Positions 32,071-40,971 are shown, counted from the first letter of the stretch. The stretch: DNA of 64,000 nt from an uncultured Eubacteriales bacterium (GCA_949296115.1 CASFNR010000009.1:1-64000); one strand, 5' to 3'. Made by a program: numbers and translations. The notes: generated by a model from the sequence alone, not told the origin.

Positions 32071-33669
32071 ATGAGCAAAGCAGCAAAAAAGAGCATCCTG
32101 TTTGCCCTGGCCGCACTTGTGCTGATTGGCTTTGCCATGTGGGTGCGCTGGGCCAGCCGGAGCATTCTGCACCACGTTGGATGGGTGTATCTGCGCAGCG
32201 GGATCTATCTTTTTCTGTTCAGTGCATGGGGATTCTCCATTCATCTGCGTATTGTGCAGACCCAGGTGCGGCGGTATCTTCTGGGAATTTCCGGGCTGAT
32301 GGTGCTGTGGATGCTGTTTCGTTCCATCAAGTACGCCATGAATCCGGGGGGCGTTTACCGATATCTGTGGTATGGGTATCATCTTCCCATGCTGTTTATT
32401 CCAACCCTGTCTGTGCTTCTGGTTATGTCCTTGGGACACCCAGAACATTACCGGCCTCCCCGCTGGACCCGGGCAATGTATTTTCTGGCAGGGGGATTAT
32501 TCCTTCTGGTATTGACAAACGATTTGCACCAGTGGGTCTTTACATTTCCCAATGGTGTGATGAGCGATTTGGATTACGGCTATGGAGCAGGGTATTATTT
32601 GGGGCTTGTATGGGAGCTGATGTGTGCGGCTTGGGCTATGGCGCTGATCCTGATCAAATGCCGCCTGCCCCAAAGCAGGGTCTACCTCAGCCTGCCCCTG
32701 ATCCCCTTTGCCTTTTCTGTGGCCTACGTTTACGCATATGTGACAAAAATACAGTGGGTCTGGGTGCTGGCAGGGGATCTGACGGTTGCACAATGCTTGA
32801 TGTTTGCCGGCATCTTTGAAAGCTGCATCCAGTGCGGCCTGATCCAATCCAATCTGGGATACGACGAGCTTTTGGAAGCAACGACCCTGCCTGTGCAGAT
32901 TACAGATGGGGATTTTTCTACGAAACACATATCCGCTGCCATGGAGCATCCCTTGCTGCAGAGCCAGCTGCGGCAGATAACGGAAAACACCATGCGGCTG
33001 GACAGCAATACACTTTTGAAACACCATCCCCTTCGTGAAGAGCTGGAACAGACCCGGGATGAGCTTCGGGATATTGGCGATCTTCTGGCAGCGGAAAATG
33101 CACAGCAGGCAAGACTCTTACAGCTGACGGAGAAAAACCGTCTGTATGATATGATGGAAACCCAGACTGCCCCCCAGATTGCAATGCTGCAGGAGCGCCT
33201 GACGGAATTGAAGAAAACCAAGGATCCGGACAGTGCCAGACGTTTGCTTGGACAGATTATGATCATCGGAACCTATATCAAGCGCAGAAATAACCTGATC
33301 TTTGTGGGTGTTCAGCGGGGCGCAATCTCCATGCAGGAGCTGCGGCTGTGCCTGAACGAATCTGCGGAGAACCTGAACCTTTACGGCGTTCCCTGCAAGG
33401 TGATTGTCACTGGGGAAGGTATTTTTACCATGGAGCAGGGAGCGCAGATTTATGATTTGTTTGAAGCGGTGGTAGAGGCGGGACTGGAATCGATGTCCTC
33501 ACTGCTGATGTCCATAGAGATTGGGAAGCAGGTGGATGTGAATCTGTGTATCTCATGCACAGAGAATCTCTGGGGGCTGACCGACCGATTTCCCGGCCTT
33601 CAGTGGGAACGGGATGAAGATGGTCTGCAATATCTTACGCAGAAACTGGAGAAATCGGGAGGTAGGTAG
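32071..33669 (+). CDS. 7TM sensor protein with degenerate kinase core
   Basis: 532 residues. About seven membrane helices fill residues 10-255 (the histidine-kinase N-terminal 7TM type). A PAS-like stretch follows (VQITDGDFSTKHISAAMEHPLL), then a coiled coil (about 320-420). The C-terminal region has the length of a kinase core, but I see no H-box and no clear N- or G-box, so it may be a sensor without kinase activity of its own. GGAGG lies just before the ATG at 32071. The separate kinase gene begins 6 bases downstream, suggesting that the pair acts together. Confidence 0.72.
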   Translation: MSKAAKKSILFALAALVLIGFAMWVRWASRSILHHVGWVYLRSGIYLFLFSAWGFSIHLRIVQTQVRRYLLGISGLMVLWMLFRSIKYAMNPGGVYRYLWYGYHLPMLFIPTLSVLLVMSLGHPEHYRPPRWTRAMYFLAGGLFLLVLTNDLHQWVFTFPNGVMSDLDYGYGAGYYLGLVWELMCAAWAMALILIKCRLPQSRVYLSLPLIPFAFSVAYVYAYVTKIQWVWVLAGDLTVAQCLMFAGIFESCIQCGLIQSNLGYDELLEATTLPVQITDGDFSTKHISAAMEHPLLQSQLRQITENTMRLDSNTLLKHHPLREELEQTRDELRDIGDLLAAENAQQARLLQLTEKNRLYDMMETQTAPQIAMLQERLTELKKTKDPDSARRLLGQIMIIGTYIKRRNNLIFVGVQRGAISMQELRLCLNESAENLNLYGVPCKVIVTGEGIFTMEQGAQIYDLFEAVVEAGLESMSSLLMSIEIGKQVDVNLCISCTENLWGLTDRFPGLQWERDEDGLQYLTQKLEKSGGR

Positions 33670-33675
33670 AAGGCT

Positions 33676-34644
33676 ATGGACAGAATTAAGGAGTGCTTCG
33701 ATCAGCTTCCCGTTGGGGTCTGCTTCTTCGATAAAAACGGCGTAGTGCGACTGATCAACCACCGAATGCTTGCCATTGTGAGCCACTTGCGGAAAAATGG
33801 GGTGCAGACCCTTGCGGAATTGGAACATTCCCTCCAATCGCCGCCTGCAGCCGTTTGCTGCCTGAATCCGCAGCTTCAGATCTACCGTTTTCCGGACGGT
33901 AGGATGCTGCGCTTTGGGAAAGAACTGATCGCCACAAAAGCAGGCGTCCGGTATACGCAGATTACCGCCGCTGACGTGACGGGATTGATGCAGAAGCAGA
34001 ACCAGCTGAAAGAGGAAAACGCAAAGCTGGAAGAGGCGAACCAGCGGCTTAGGACGCTTTTTGAGCAGATGCCGCAGATCATCCGGGAGGAAGAGACCCT
34101 TGCCATGAAGCTGCGGGTACATGATGATATCGGGCACAGCATCCTGGCCGCCCGGCGGGCGCTGCTGCAGCAGGCAAGCCTGGAGCAAATCCGTGCAAGT
34201 GCAGCACTGTGGGATCGCTCTATCGCCGTTCTTTACCGTTCCAATCAGATGACGATGCAGCCGGAACCTCTGGAAGGAGCAAAAAAACGGGCAAATCAGA
34301 TGGGCGTTAAGGTGCTGCAGGTGGGAGACGATCCGCCTACGCAGCATCTGCGCAGGCTGTGCGCACTGGCAATCCGGGAATGTGCGGCAAACTGTGCCCG
34401 CCACGCCGGCGGCACGGAGCTGTATGTACATTTTTGGCAGGAACAAAGCTGTATGAAGTTTTCCCTGACCAACAACGGTGCCCCGCCGGAAAAGGAAATT
34501 ACGGAGGGCGGCGGACTTTCCATGCTGCGCCATCACGTGGAAAAAGCGGGGGGCAGGATGGAAATTCAGAGTCTGCCCCGTTTCAAGCTCATGCTCAGTT
34601 TTCCGAAAAAGGAGGAAACCGCATATGAGAGTGATGATCGTTGA
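33676..34644 (+). CDS. Cytosolic sensor histidine kinase (HisKA_3-like)
   Basis: 322 residues. An N-terminal PAS-like domain (FDQLPVGVCFFDKNGVVRLIN) is followed by a coiled coil (about 112-140), then KLRVHDDIGHSILAARRALL, which fits the phosphorylated-His segment of NarX/DesK-type kinases. A GHKL ATPase domain follows, with IRECAANCARHAGG (N-box) and TNNGAPP...EGGGLSML (G1/G2). No membrane segment. It lies between the 7TM protein and the response regulator, overlapping the latter by 20 bases. It probably receives the signal from the 7TM protein. Confidence 0.82.
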   Translation: MDRIKECFDQLPVGVCFFDKNGVVRLINHRMLAIVSHLRKNGVQTLAELEHSLQSPPAAVCCLNPQLQIYRFPDGRMLRFGKELIATKAGVRYTQITAADVTGLMQKQNQLKEENAKLEEANQRLRTLFEQMPQIIREEETLAMKLRVHDDIGHSILAARRALLQQASLEQIRASAALWDRSIAVLYRSNQMTMQPEPLEGAKKRANQMGVKVLQVGDDPPTQHLRRLCALAIRECAANCARHAGGTELYVHFWQEQSCMKFSLTNNGAPPEKEITEGGGLSMLRHHVEKAGGRMEIQSLPRFKLMLSFPKKEETAYESDDR

Positions 34645-35251
34645 AGATCAAACCATGATTCGCAGTCTGCTGGAAAGCTATTTCCCTGCGGAGGAAGGCC
34701 ACCGGATCGTTGCATCCATTCCCGGCGCGAAACAGGCGGTGGAGATTTGCCGGACAAGCCACGTGGATTTAATTTTGATGGATGTGCAGACAGAACACCG
34801 TGAGAATGGTTTGTCAGCTGTCCGACAGATCAAAGCCATGAACCCAAAAATCAAGATCATTGTTGTGACCTCGCTAATTGACAGCGCGGTTTTTGAGCAG
34901 GCACAAGCAGCAGGCGCCGATAGCCTTTGGTATAAGGATTCCACCCAGAACCGCCTGATGGAAGTGATCCGGCAGACAATGGCGGGGGAACATATCTTCC
35001 CGGACGCCCCGCCAATCGTGAATGTGGGTCTGGCAAAGAGTACAGAATTTACAAAAACGGAGCTGAAGGTATTGCGGTATCTGCTTCGGGGACTGTCCTA
35101 CACCCGCATTGCTTCCGAGATGGGCTGCGAAATGTCTACGGTCAAATTCCATGTGGCAAACATGCTGCAAAAAACCGGTCTGGAAAATAAGCTCCAGCTG
35201 GCACTGGCGGCGAGCAATGTGAAGATGATTGCAGATTTGGAAGAAACATAG
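34625..35251 (+). CDS. NarL/FixJ-family response regulator
   Basis: 208 residues. The receiver domain has VEDQ acidic residues at the start, LILMDVQ with the phosphoacceptor Asp near residue 54, and a conserved T/K pair (VVTS, WYKDS). The C-terminal LuxR-type helix-turn-helix contains FTKTELKVLRYLLRGLSYTRIASEMGCEMSTVKFHVANML. It overlaps the kinase gene by 20 bases. The divergent membrane-module operon is its likely target. The ATG at 34625 is chosen because the receiver begins exactly there. Confidence 0.88.
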   Translation: MRVMIVEDQTMIRSLLESYFPAEEGHRIVASIPGAKQAVEICRTSHVDLILMDVQTEHRENGLSAVRQIKAMNPKIKIIVVTSLIDSAVFEQAQAAGADSLWYKDSTQNRLMEVIRQTMAGEHIFPDAPPIVNVGLAKSTEFTKTELKVLRYLLRGLSYTRIASEMGCEMSTVKFHVANMLQKTGLENKLQLALAASNVKMIADLEET

Positions 35252-35653
35252 AAGAACACCCAGGGAGCACGGTTCCTTGTAGATTGGCGGAGGATGGAAA
35301 GAGCGCATAGAAATAGGGAAGCTGGTATGGCGGCATACTACGCATATGATCCGCAAAGACGAACATATGAGGATAGGAACCCATATGAGCAAAAGCAGAT
35401 GGAATCGATAGAATGCGTCCGGTCTGTTGATGGATGATTTTGGTCTATAGTGTATAAAAAACCGGGATGACAGGATCGTCACCCCGGTTTTGCTAAGCTT
35501 GTTTTTTGTCTTTGCTTCTCTGCTGCAATCTCCTGCCGCATATTCTCAATCATCACCATGCACTTTTTCTGACAATCTTCACAGGTTGGTGTGTGGTTAT
35601 TGCGGGCCTTTTCAGAAAAGACTTTTCTCTGCTTTTATGCGGAATCTGTGGCC
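35252..35653. other. Region between the response regulator and the integrase
   Basis: Contains a terminator (35456-35491). On the minus strand an open frame at 35479-35634 encodes a cysteine cluster TPTCEDCQKKC and a Glu/Gln-rich tail but has no usable start codon; it may be a remnant of a small protein gene. Nothing else is supported. Confidence 0.5.
35456..35491. terminator. Terminator after the sensor operon
   Basis: AAAACCGGG and CCCGGTTTT arms with inner TGAC/GTCA; suited to termination in both directions. Confidence 0.75.
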
Positions 35654-36895
35654 CTAAATTTCGCCCAACGCCTGTTTACGTCCGGATGTATGGGGCGGTC
35701 GTGGCGTGGCAGCTGGAGCGGTCTGCATGGCATTCAGACTGGCAATTGCCGACTTCTTTTGTTCAGCGATCAGGTGAATGTAGGTGTTGTACGTTATGGT
35801 AACGTCTGAGTGACCCAGAATCTCACTTACGGTTTTAACATCTACGCCGTTTTCAAAAAGGCGACTGGCAAACGTGTGGCGGAGGGAATGAAGACCATAG
35901 ATCTTGTCCTCGGGGAAGCCTGCTGCTACAGCGATCTTTCGGAAGAGCCTGTCCAGGTATCTCGGAGGAATCGGTTTTCCGGATTCGCCTGAAAGGACGT
36001 GCGTACATTGCCCTGTGACGGCATAAAGCTTTGTTAGAGCATCGAACGCCTCGTCGTTCATATAAATTGTCCGCTCGCTGGTTTGCGTCTTAGCGGAGTC
36101 TTGTGTGACCGAAAGATACTTGGCTTCAGATTTGTTGTCACGGTTTTTGACCACTACGATAGTTTGGGCCACTGTGATGGTCCGGTTGTCAAATGACACA
36201 TCCTCCCACCTCAGCCCCAGAAGCTCTCCCAATCTAAGGCCAGAATTGAGTGCGAGTTTGACAACGCCGCCCAGTCTGTAGATGGGCTTGCCGTTTTTAT
36301 AGCGTTCTGCGGCGGCTTGACAGAGCTTTTCGGATTCCTCTTTTGTATAACACTTGACTTTCGTTTTGGCGAAGGTCTTCTTTGCAGGGACAGACACTCC
36401 GAGCACAGGATTGCTTGCTACGGTTTTCTTGATCATCCCTGTTCGAAAACACTCGTTTACTGCATCGTATGCCTTCTTAATTGTGGAATAAGACTTGCCC
36501 TCTTTTTTCAGGTCATTCAGCATCTTCTGCACATCGTCTGCATTGATTGCTCCGACCTGAAGGCTCCCAATATAGGGGACAACCTGGTACTTGATGGTCT
36601 GTTCCAGTCTGTCAAAGCTTTTGGGTTTCAGTTCGTTAGATTTGACACTATGGAGCCAGTTGAGCATATAAGACTCCACCGTGCTTTTTTGGACAACAAT
36701 TCTATCGTTCTTGTGGAGCTCATTTTGAAATTCCTTTAGTTTTTTCCTTACTTCTCTTTCTGTTTTGCCGTACAAAGCTTTGATCTTGGGCGTGCCGTTG
36801 TCATTTGTGCCAATGACAACTCTGGCTGTCCATGTGCCGTCTTTGCGCTGCGAGATAGATCCAGAACCATAATCTCTGCGTCGTCTGCCACTCAT
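35654..36895 (-). CDS. int: Tyrosine integrase of the island
   Basis: 413 residues. An AP2-like N-terminal arm-binding domain (GSISQRKDGTWTARVVIG) and a SAM-like core-binding domain (about 65-165) precede the catalytic domain. SGLRLGELLGLRW supplies the first Arg (about 220), LHSLRHTFASRLFENG the H-x-x-R (about 335-340), and LGHSDVTITYNTYIHL the last His and the Tyr nucleophile (about 368). This is a Tn916/phage-type integrase. It lies next to attR and the intact tRNA-Trp, the usual placement. Confidence 0.95.
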   Translation of the reverse strand: MSGRRRRDYGSGSISQRKDGTWTARVVIGTNDNGTPKIKALYGKTEREVRKKLKEFQNELHKNDRIVVQKSTVESYMLNWLHSVKSNELKPKSFDRLEQTIKYQVVPYIGSLQVGAINADDVQKMLNDLKKEGKSYSTIKKAYDAVNECFRTGMIKKTVASNPVLGVSVPAKKTFAKTKVKCYTKEESEKLCQAAAERYKNGKPIYRLGGVVKLALNSGLRLGELLGLRWEDVSFDNRTITVAQTIVVVKNRDNKSEAKYLSVTQDSAKTQTSERTIYMNDEAFDALTKLYAVTGQCTHVLSGESGKPIPPRYLDRLFRKIAVAAGFPEDKIYGLHSLRHTFASRLFENGVDVKTVSEILGHSDVTITYNTYIHLIAEQKKSAIASLNAMQTAPAATPRPPHTSGRKQALGEI

Positions 36896-36964
36896 AATTT
36901 GCCCTCCTGTTATAATATAGAATACCTCGCGACTTGCACCGCAAATGATTTGGAAAGAATCTCC

Positions 36965-36988
36965 GTATTACAATCTGTATTACAATCT
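36965..36988. repeat. Tandem direct repeat near attR (candidate integrase arm site)
   Basis: GTATTACAATCT occurs twice head to tail (36965-36976 and 36977-36988), upstream of int. The TATTACAAT core is shared with the doublet near attL. Confidence 0.6.
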
Positions 36989-37020
36989 GAACGGGAAAGG
37001 TAGGGAATTATAGTGACACA

Positions 37021-37049
37021 CAAACAAGTGTTTGTCAAACACTTGTTTG
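37021..37049. repeat. Perfect 29-bp palindrome between int and attR
   Basis: CAAACAAGTGTTTG, one T, then its exact reverse complement. Both arms are 14 bases. A candidate operator or recombinase/accessory-protein site. Confidence 0.8.
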
Positions 37050-37080
37050 GTTATCCGGCGATTTTTGTTAATATATAACA

Positions 37081-37109
37081 AAAAAGTCGTCCGAAACCGG
37101 ACGACTTTC
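37081..37109 (-). terminator. Island-borne terminator for the tRNA transcript
   Basis: AAGTCGTCCG / CGGACGACTT with a 4-base loop, ending in TTTTTTGTT on the minus strand. It sits just inside attR, directly downstream of tRNA-Trp. Confidence 0.8.
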
Positions 37110-37118
37110 TGTGGGATT

Positions 37119-37194
<76 letters not shown>

Positions 37195-37224
37195 ATATGA
37201 AGAAAGGCTGACGCCTGAAGAAAC

Positions 37225-37301
37225 TGGTGGGCCTTCAGGGATTCGAACCCGGGACGATCCGGTTATGAGCCGGAGGCTCTAACCAACTGAGCTAAAGGCC
37301 C
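37225..37301 (-). tRNA. tRNA with anticodon CAT (Met, or Ile2 read by lysidine)
   Basis: A 77-base cloverleaf with acceptor GGGCCTT/AAGGCCC and CCA encoded; the anticodon loop is CTCATAA. It is not an initiator by its first base pair (G-C). The GGCTCATAACCG arm resembles Ile2 tRNAs as well as elongator Met, so the amino acid is left open. Confidence 0.9.
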
Positions 37302-37393
37302 ATATAGGTCGCGGGTGATTCGCACCACCACGGACGCCATTATAGCACCGAAAAGGGATTCTGTCAAGCGGGAAATTCCACCCCGGGGAAGAA

Positions 37394-37422
37394 CCGCCCC
37401 TCCCGGAGAATGGGAGGGGCGG
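37394..37422 (-). terminator. Terminator after the PAP2 gene
   Basis: CCGCCCCTCCC and GGGAGGGGCGG form a perfect 11-bp stem just after the PAP2 stop. The T tract is weak. Confidence 0.65.
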
Positions 37423-37429
37423 ATGAACG

Positions 37430-38023
37430 TCAGGCTGCTTCGTAGCGGCCTTTTCGTCTTACAGGAAGACGGGTCACGACCTTCCCCGCCAGGGCATTGC
37501 CGACCAGGCCGAAGAGAATGCCGGCAAAGAAGGAGAAGATCACGTCGGTGGGGTAGTGAACATACAGGTACAGCCGGGAGAACGCAATGAGAAACGCCAG
37601 AATCACCGCAGGGATTCCCATGAGCTTGTTGTTCTTCAGCAGCACCGTGGAGGCCTCGAAGGAGGCAATGGTGTGTCCGGATGGGAAGGAATAGTCGTGC
37701 ATCCGATCCGTCAGCAGGGGAATGGTGACCCCCAGCTGCTCCTGCAGGTCGTAAGGGCGGATCCGCCCCACCAGGGGCTTCAGGGTGATGTTGCATACCA
37801 CCAGACCCAAAAGCAGGGCAAAGCCCATGCCCAGGCCGATCTTCCGGGTTTTCCGGAAGAACAGCAGCAGCACCGCAATGGCAATCCAGAATACGCCCCC
37901 GTCGCCAAACAGGGTGATGATGGGCATGATGGTGTCCAGCAGGTCGCTTTTCAGGTTGGCCTGCATCCAGTCCAAAATGGGCAGGTCAAAGGCAACGGCC
38001 ACTTGATTCATCAGTTCTGTCAT
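37430..38023 (-). CDS. PAP2-family membrane phosphatase
   Basis: 197 residues with about six membrane helices. The three PAP2 signature motifs are present: KPLVGRIRP, SFPSGHT and SRLYLYVHYPTD. Such enzymes dephosphorylate lipid phosphates such as undecaprenyl pyrophosphate or phosphatidate. It is last in a four-gene operon with tight spacing (3-12 bases) that also encodes a GT2-GtrA fusion and a NAGPA-like protein, pointing to recycling of a lipid carrier in envelope glycan metabolism. Confidence 0.9.
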   Translation of the reverse strand: MTELMNQVAVAFDLPILDWMQANLKSDLLDTIMPIITLFGDGGVFWIAIAVLLLFFRKTRKIGLGMGFALLLGLVVCNITLKPLVGRIRPYDLQEQLGVTIPLLTDRMHDYSFPSGHTIASFEASTVLLKNNKLMGIPAVILAFLIAFSRLYLYVHYPTDVIFSFFAGILFGLVGNALAGKVVTRLPVRRKGRYEAA

Positions 38024-38026
38024 AGA

Positions 38027-39805
38027 TCAGGCTCCTTCCGTTGCGGCAGCGGTTTCCGCCGGGGCGGCAGTGGTTTCCTGGGCCACAGTGGCGGAGCCGG
38101 CGTCCTCAAACAGGGCGTACAGGGTCATGGGGGTGAGGGTGGTGCCCTCGGGGATGTTCACGATGCCGGAATCATCAGGCTGGAATACCAGGGTCAGGGT
38201 GGTCCGGCCGCTGTCGTCCACATCCTGCCGGACCCAGCCGGAAAAGACCTTGCCTTCGGGGACGGAGGTAATCACCGGGGTGACAACCTGGGTGGAGGCA
38301 GTGTCATAGAAGTCGCTGACCAGCAGGGTGTCTCCGTTCATGAAGGTCAGGCGAACCCGGCCCACCGGCAGAGAGACGTCCACGTTGGTGGCGGTGACCA
38401 CCATCCACTTGCCGGAGTCCTTCTTCTCGAAGAACAGGGTCCGGTCATAATCAAAAGTTTTGACGGTGCCGTCGGTACGGGTCACGTTCAGGTCAATGGA
38501 CACCCGGACGGAGAACATGGAGTCGCCGTAGCGGGCATAATTGGTGACGGACTCGTTGGCGAATTCATAGCCGGAGTTGCCCTGCATCCAAAGGTCGCCG
38601 GAATTGACGATGTCGGAGTAGGCCTTGGAGGAATTGTCGAAATACTTGGCCACATCGCCCCGGTCTGCCCGTTCGATCATATACAGGCAGTTGGTGCGGG
38701 CGGCTTCCAGCGCTCGGTTTTTCTCTTCATCGGACATGGTGTTGCTTTCGGTGCGCTCGGTGAAGGTCCGGGTGGTTTCGTCGTAGGTGACTTCCATGGC
38801 GTTGCCGTCGGCATCGCTGATGGTCACGGTGGGCTGGGCCATCAGTCCGGTAATCTCCTGGGTGCACATCACCACGCCGCTGAGTCCCTCGGGCAGATAT
38901 TCCTCCGCCTTGGTGGTGGCCTCCTGGATGGTAAAGCTTTCGTCCAGGGCGACCCCGTTGACGTAGGCGGTGTGGCCGTTGAGCAGTTCAATCCGGTAGG
39001 TTCCCTCCCGGGTAAACTGCAGCTCTACGGTACCCAGTTCCCAGTCGGGAATCTCGCCCAGGTTTTCCAGGGTGGTGTCGCCCACGTTGTTCTTGTCTAC
39101 CAGGGTGAAGGTGGCGATGGTTTCGTCGCCCATCCGAACCTGGTATTTCTTATCGCCGGACAGACCGGCGGAGGTCTCCAGATAGGTCAGCTGGGTGGGG
39201 TCCACCTTCTGCTGCATATAGCTGACGAACTCTTCCTTGCCCTCGTAGGGGGAATCCTGGGCGCCGGAGGCCTCATACAGGGCGCTCCAGTCGGGATTGG
39301 TAAAGAGCTGCGTAAAGACTTGTTCCGCTTTTGCGGTGGGCTGGCTGGCCTCGAAATCTTCCAGCCATCCGTAGAGCCAGTTCATGCCGAAATAGGTGCC
39401 CACAAAGAACACCAGAATGAACATGAAATACAGCGTGTAGAAGATCACGCCGCCGGTGCGGGGACCCTTCTTTTTCTTCTTCTGGGGCTGCTGGATGGGG
39501 GCTGCCGGTTTCCGGGGGCCGGAACCGGATACAGGGGGGACACTGGCGGGAGCCTTCGCCGGCCGGGAACCGGAAGGGTTTTTTTCTGCCGGAGCGGCGG
39601 TCTTTGCTCCGGACTTGGGGGAAGATGCCGCCTGTCTGGGGGCCTGGGACTTGGCAGTTTTTGTGGTAAGCAGATCCTCGTCCCACTGCTCCGCTTTCGG
39701 AGCGGGCTTCTTTGCCTCCTTGGCGGCGTTTGCGGCCCGTTCCGCCAGCAGCTGCTCAATATCGGTGGCTTTTTTGCCCTTCTGATTGAATTTTCCCTGA
39801 TACAT
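38027..39805 (-). CDS. Single-TM extracytoplasmic protein, function unknown
   Basis: 592 residues. A cytoplasmic N terminus rich in Lys, Ala and Pro (about 1-115, with several KKKKK and PAP stretches) precedes one membrane helix (about 120-143). A large outside region follows with repeated beta-rich domains, including GTYRIELLNGHTAYVNGVAL, which resembles TcaA-like envelope-protein folds. The C terminus is Ala/Glu/Thr-rich. No enzyme motif is seen. Its operon context suggests a structural or regulatory partner of cell-envelope polysaccharide synthesis. Confidence 0.7.
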   Translation of the reverse strand: MYQGKFNQKGKKATDIEQLLAERAANAAKEAKKPAPKAEQWDEDLLTTKTAKSQAPRQAASSPKSGAKTAAPAEKNPSGSRPAKAPASVPPVSGSGPRKPAAPIQQPQKKKKKGPRTGGVIFYTLYFMFILVFFVGTYFGMNWLYGWLEDFEASQPTAKAEQVFTQLFTNPDWSALYEASGAQDSPYEGKEEFVSYMQQKVDPTQLTYLETSAGLSGDKKYQVRMGDETIATFTLVDKNNVGDTTLENLGEIPDWELGTVELQFTREGTYRIELLNGHTAYVNGVALDESFTIQEATTKAEEYLPEGLSGVVMCTQEITGLMAQPTVTISDADGNAMEVTYDETTRTFTERTESNTMSDEEKNRALEAARTNCLYMIERADRGDVAKYFDNSSKAYSDIVNSGDLWMQGNSGYEFANESVTNYARYGDSMFSVRVSIDLNVTRTDGTVKTFDYDRTLFFEKKDSGKWMVVTATNVDVSLPVGRVRLTFMNGDTLLVSDFYDTASTQVVTPVITSVPEGKVFSGWVRQDVDDSGRTTLTLVFQPDDSGIVNIPEGTTLTPMTLYALFEDAGSATVAQETTAAPAETAAATEGA

Positions 39806-39816
39806 GGCTTACCTCC

Positions 39817-40959
39817 TTAGGACGCCGGCTTGACCAGCCAGTAGTTGGGCATCCGCCTGGGTTCAGACTGGAGCAGAGAATAGCTGTTGATCATCTGCAC
39901 CTGACCGGCTTCACCGTAGCGGCCGTAGGTATCCCGGTAGTACATGATGGAGGAGGAGCCGCCGTCCATGTTGCAGGCGTTGACTGCGCCATACTCCACC
40001 ATGATGTCAATGATGTCGGCATAGGTGCCGCCCACGGAACCGGCCTGACGGCCGTCAATGCACACGAAAATCACGGTGCCGTCCGCCCGCTGACCGATGG
40101 CAGTCCGGGGATTGAAGCCGGAGTTCATGTTATAGGCCTCCATGTTCACTTCTCCGTTCATCACCAGCACCGGGCCGAAACAGCAGCCGTCCCGGATGTT
40201 CATTTCCTCGGCCTGGGCCTGGGTCAAATTGGTGGTGGAGACCACCAGCACATCATCGGTGGTAAAGCCGGCGAAGCCCTCCAGACCGGGCTGCTTGTCC
40301 CGGGTCCAGACACATCTTCCATTGGACATCACCAGACCCAGGGGATAGCTGCCGACAACGGCGCTGGTGGTGCCGTTGTCATAGAAGGCGCCGGCGTTGA
40401 TGGCCGCCAGCACATTCTCCTCTTCCATGACGGCGTTGAGCCGCTTGCCGGGAATGCTGGTGGAGTAATTCTCTGTGGAAATACCCATATACACCAGAGA
40501 GGGGTCCCGGACGAGCATGATGTGGGCATTGTAGGTATCACCGGCGTAATCCTCAATCCGGATGCCGTCGGGGTAGTTGTCCCATTCGTTGCTGGTGGAG
40601 GAAATGGCGGAATCCTTCTGAATGATGATCTGGGAGGTGTTCGTTACATCATCGGTCAGGCTGCCGCTGCCGCTGCCGGCGGAGGTGATTTCTGCCACCC
40701 GCTCTTCTCCGATGAACAGGGCGGGCATCCACTTGGTGGCGCTGGCCTCGATCAGGGACATGGTCAGCTTTTCCTGGGCGGTGATGGAGGGGCCGTTGAA
40801 GATCAGGTTCATCACCAGAACCAATGCGGCCAAAGCCAGAATAATGACCGTAAACAGCAGCAGGAAGAACCGTCGGACAATCCGGCCCAGCAGACCGCTG
40901 CCTTTTTTCTTCTTGGGCTGGGGGGAAACAGCATCTGGGTATTGCATTTTTTTACTCAT
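39817..40959 (-). CDS. Phosphodiester glycosidase (NAGPA-like) family protein
   Basis: 380 residues. One membrane anchor near 30-52, then a NAGPA/DUF2233 domain (about 170-375) with AAINAGAFYD, GFNPRTAIGQRADGTVIFVCIDGR and NMDGGSSSIMYY, the conserved core of phosphodiester glycosidases. The catalytic face would be outside the membrane. It may remove or transfer sugar phosphodiester decorations on wall polymers. It is in an operon with a lipid-linked glycosyltransferase and a PAP2 phosphatase, which fits wall-glycan editing. The N-terminal basic KKKKGSG is cytoplasmic. Confidence 0.88.
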   Translation of the reverse strand: MSKKMQYPDAVSPQPKKKKGSGLLGRIVRRFFLLLFTVIILALAALVLVMNLIFNGPSITAQEKLTMSLIEASATKWMPALFIGEERVAEITSAGSGSGSLTDDVTNTSQIIIQKDSAISSTSNEWDNYPDGIRIEDYAGDTYNAHIMLVRDPSLVYMGISTENYSTSIPGKRLNAVMEEENVLAAINAGAFYDNGTTSAVVGSYPLGLVMSNGRCVWTRDKQPGLEGFAGFTTDDVLVVSTTNLTQAQAEEMNIRDGCCFGPVLVMNGEVNMEAYNMNSGFNPRTAIGQRADGTVIFVCIDGRQAGSVGGTYADIIDIMVEYGAVNACNMDGGSSSIMYYRDTYGRYGEAGQVQMINSYSLLQSEPRRMPNYWLVKPAS

Positions 40960-40971
40960 AGTGTCAACCTC

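Noticed and set aside
37556-39820. Plus-strand open frame of about 750 codons opposite the PAP2 and single-TM genes
   Set aside because: Gly/His-rich antisense shadow spanning two real genes; no RBS and no domain.
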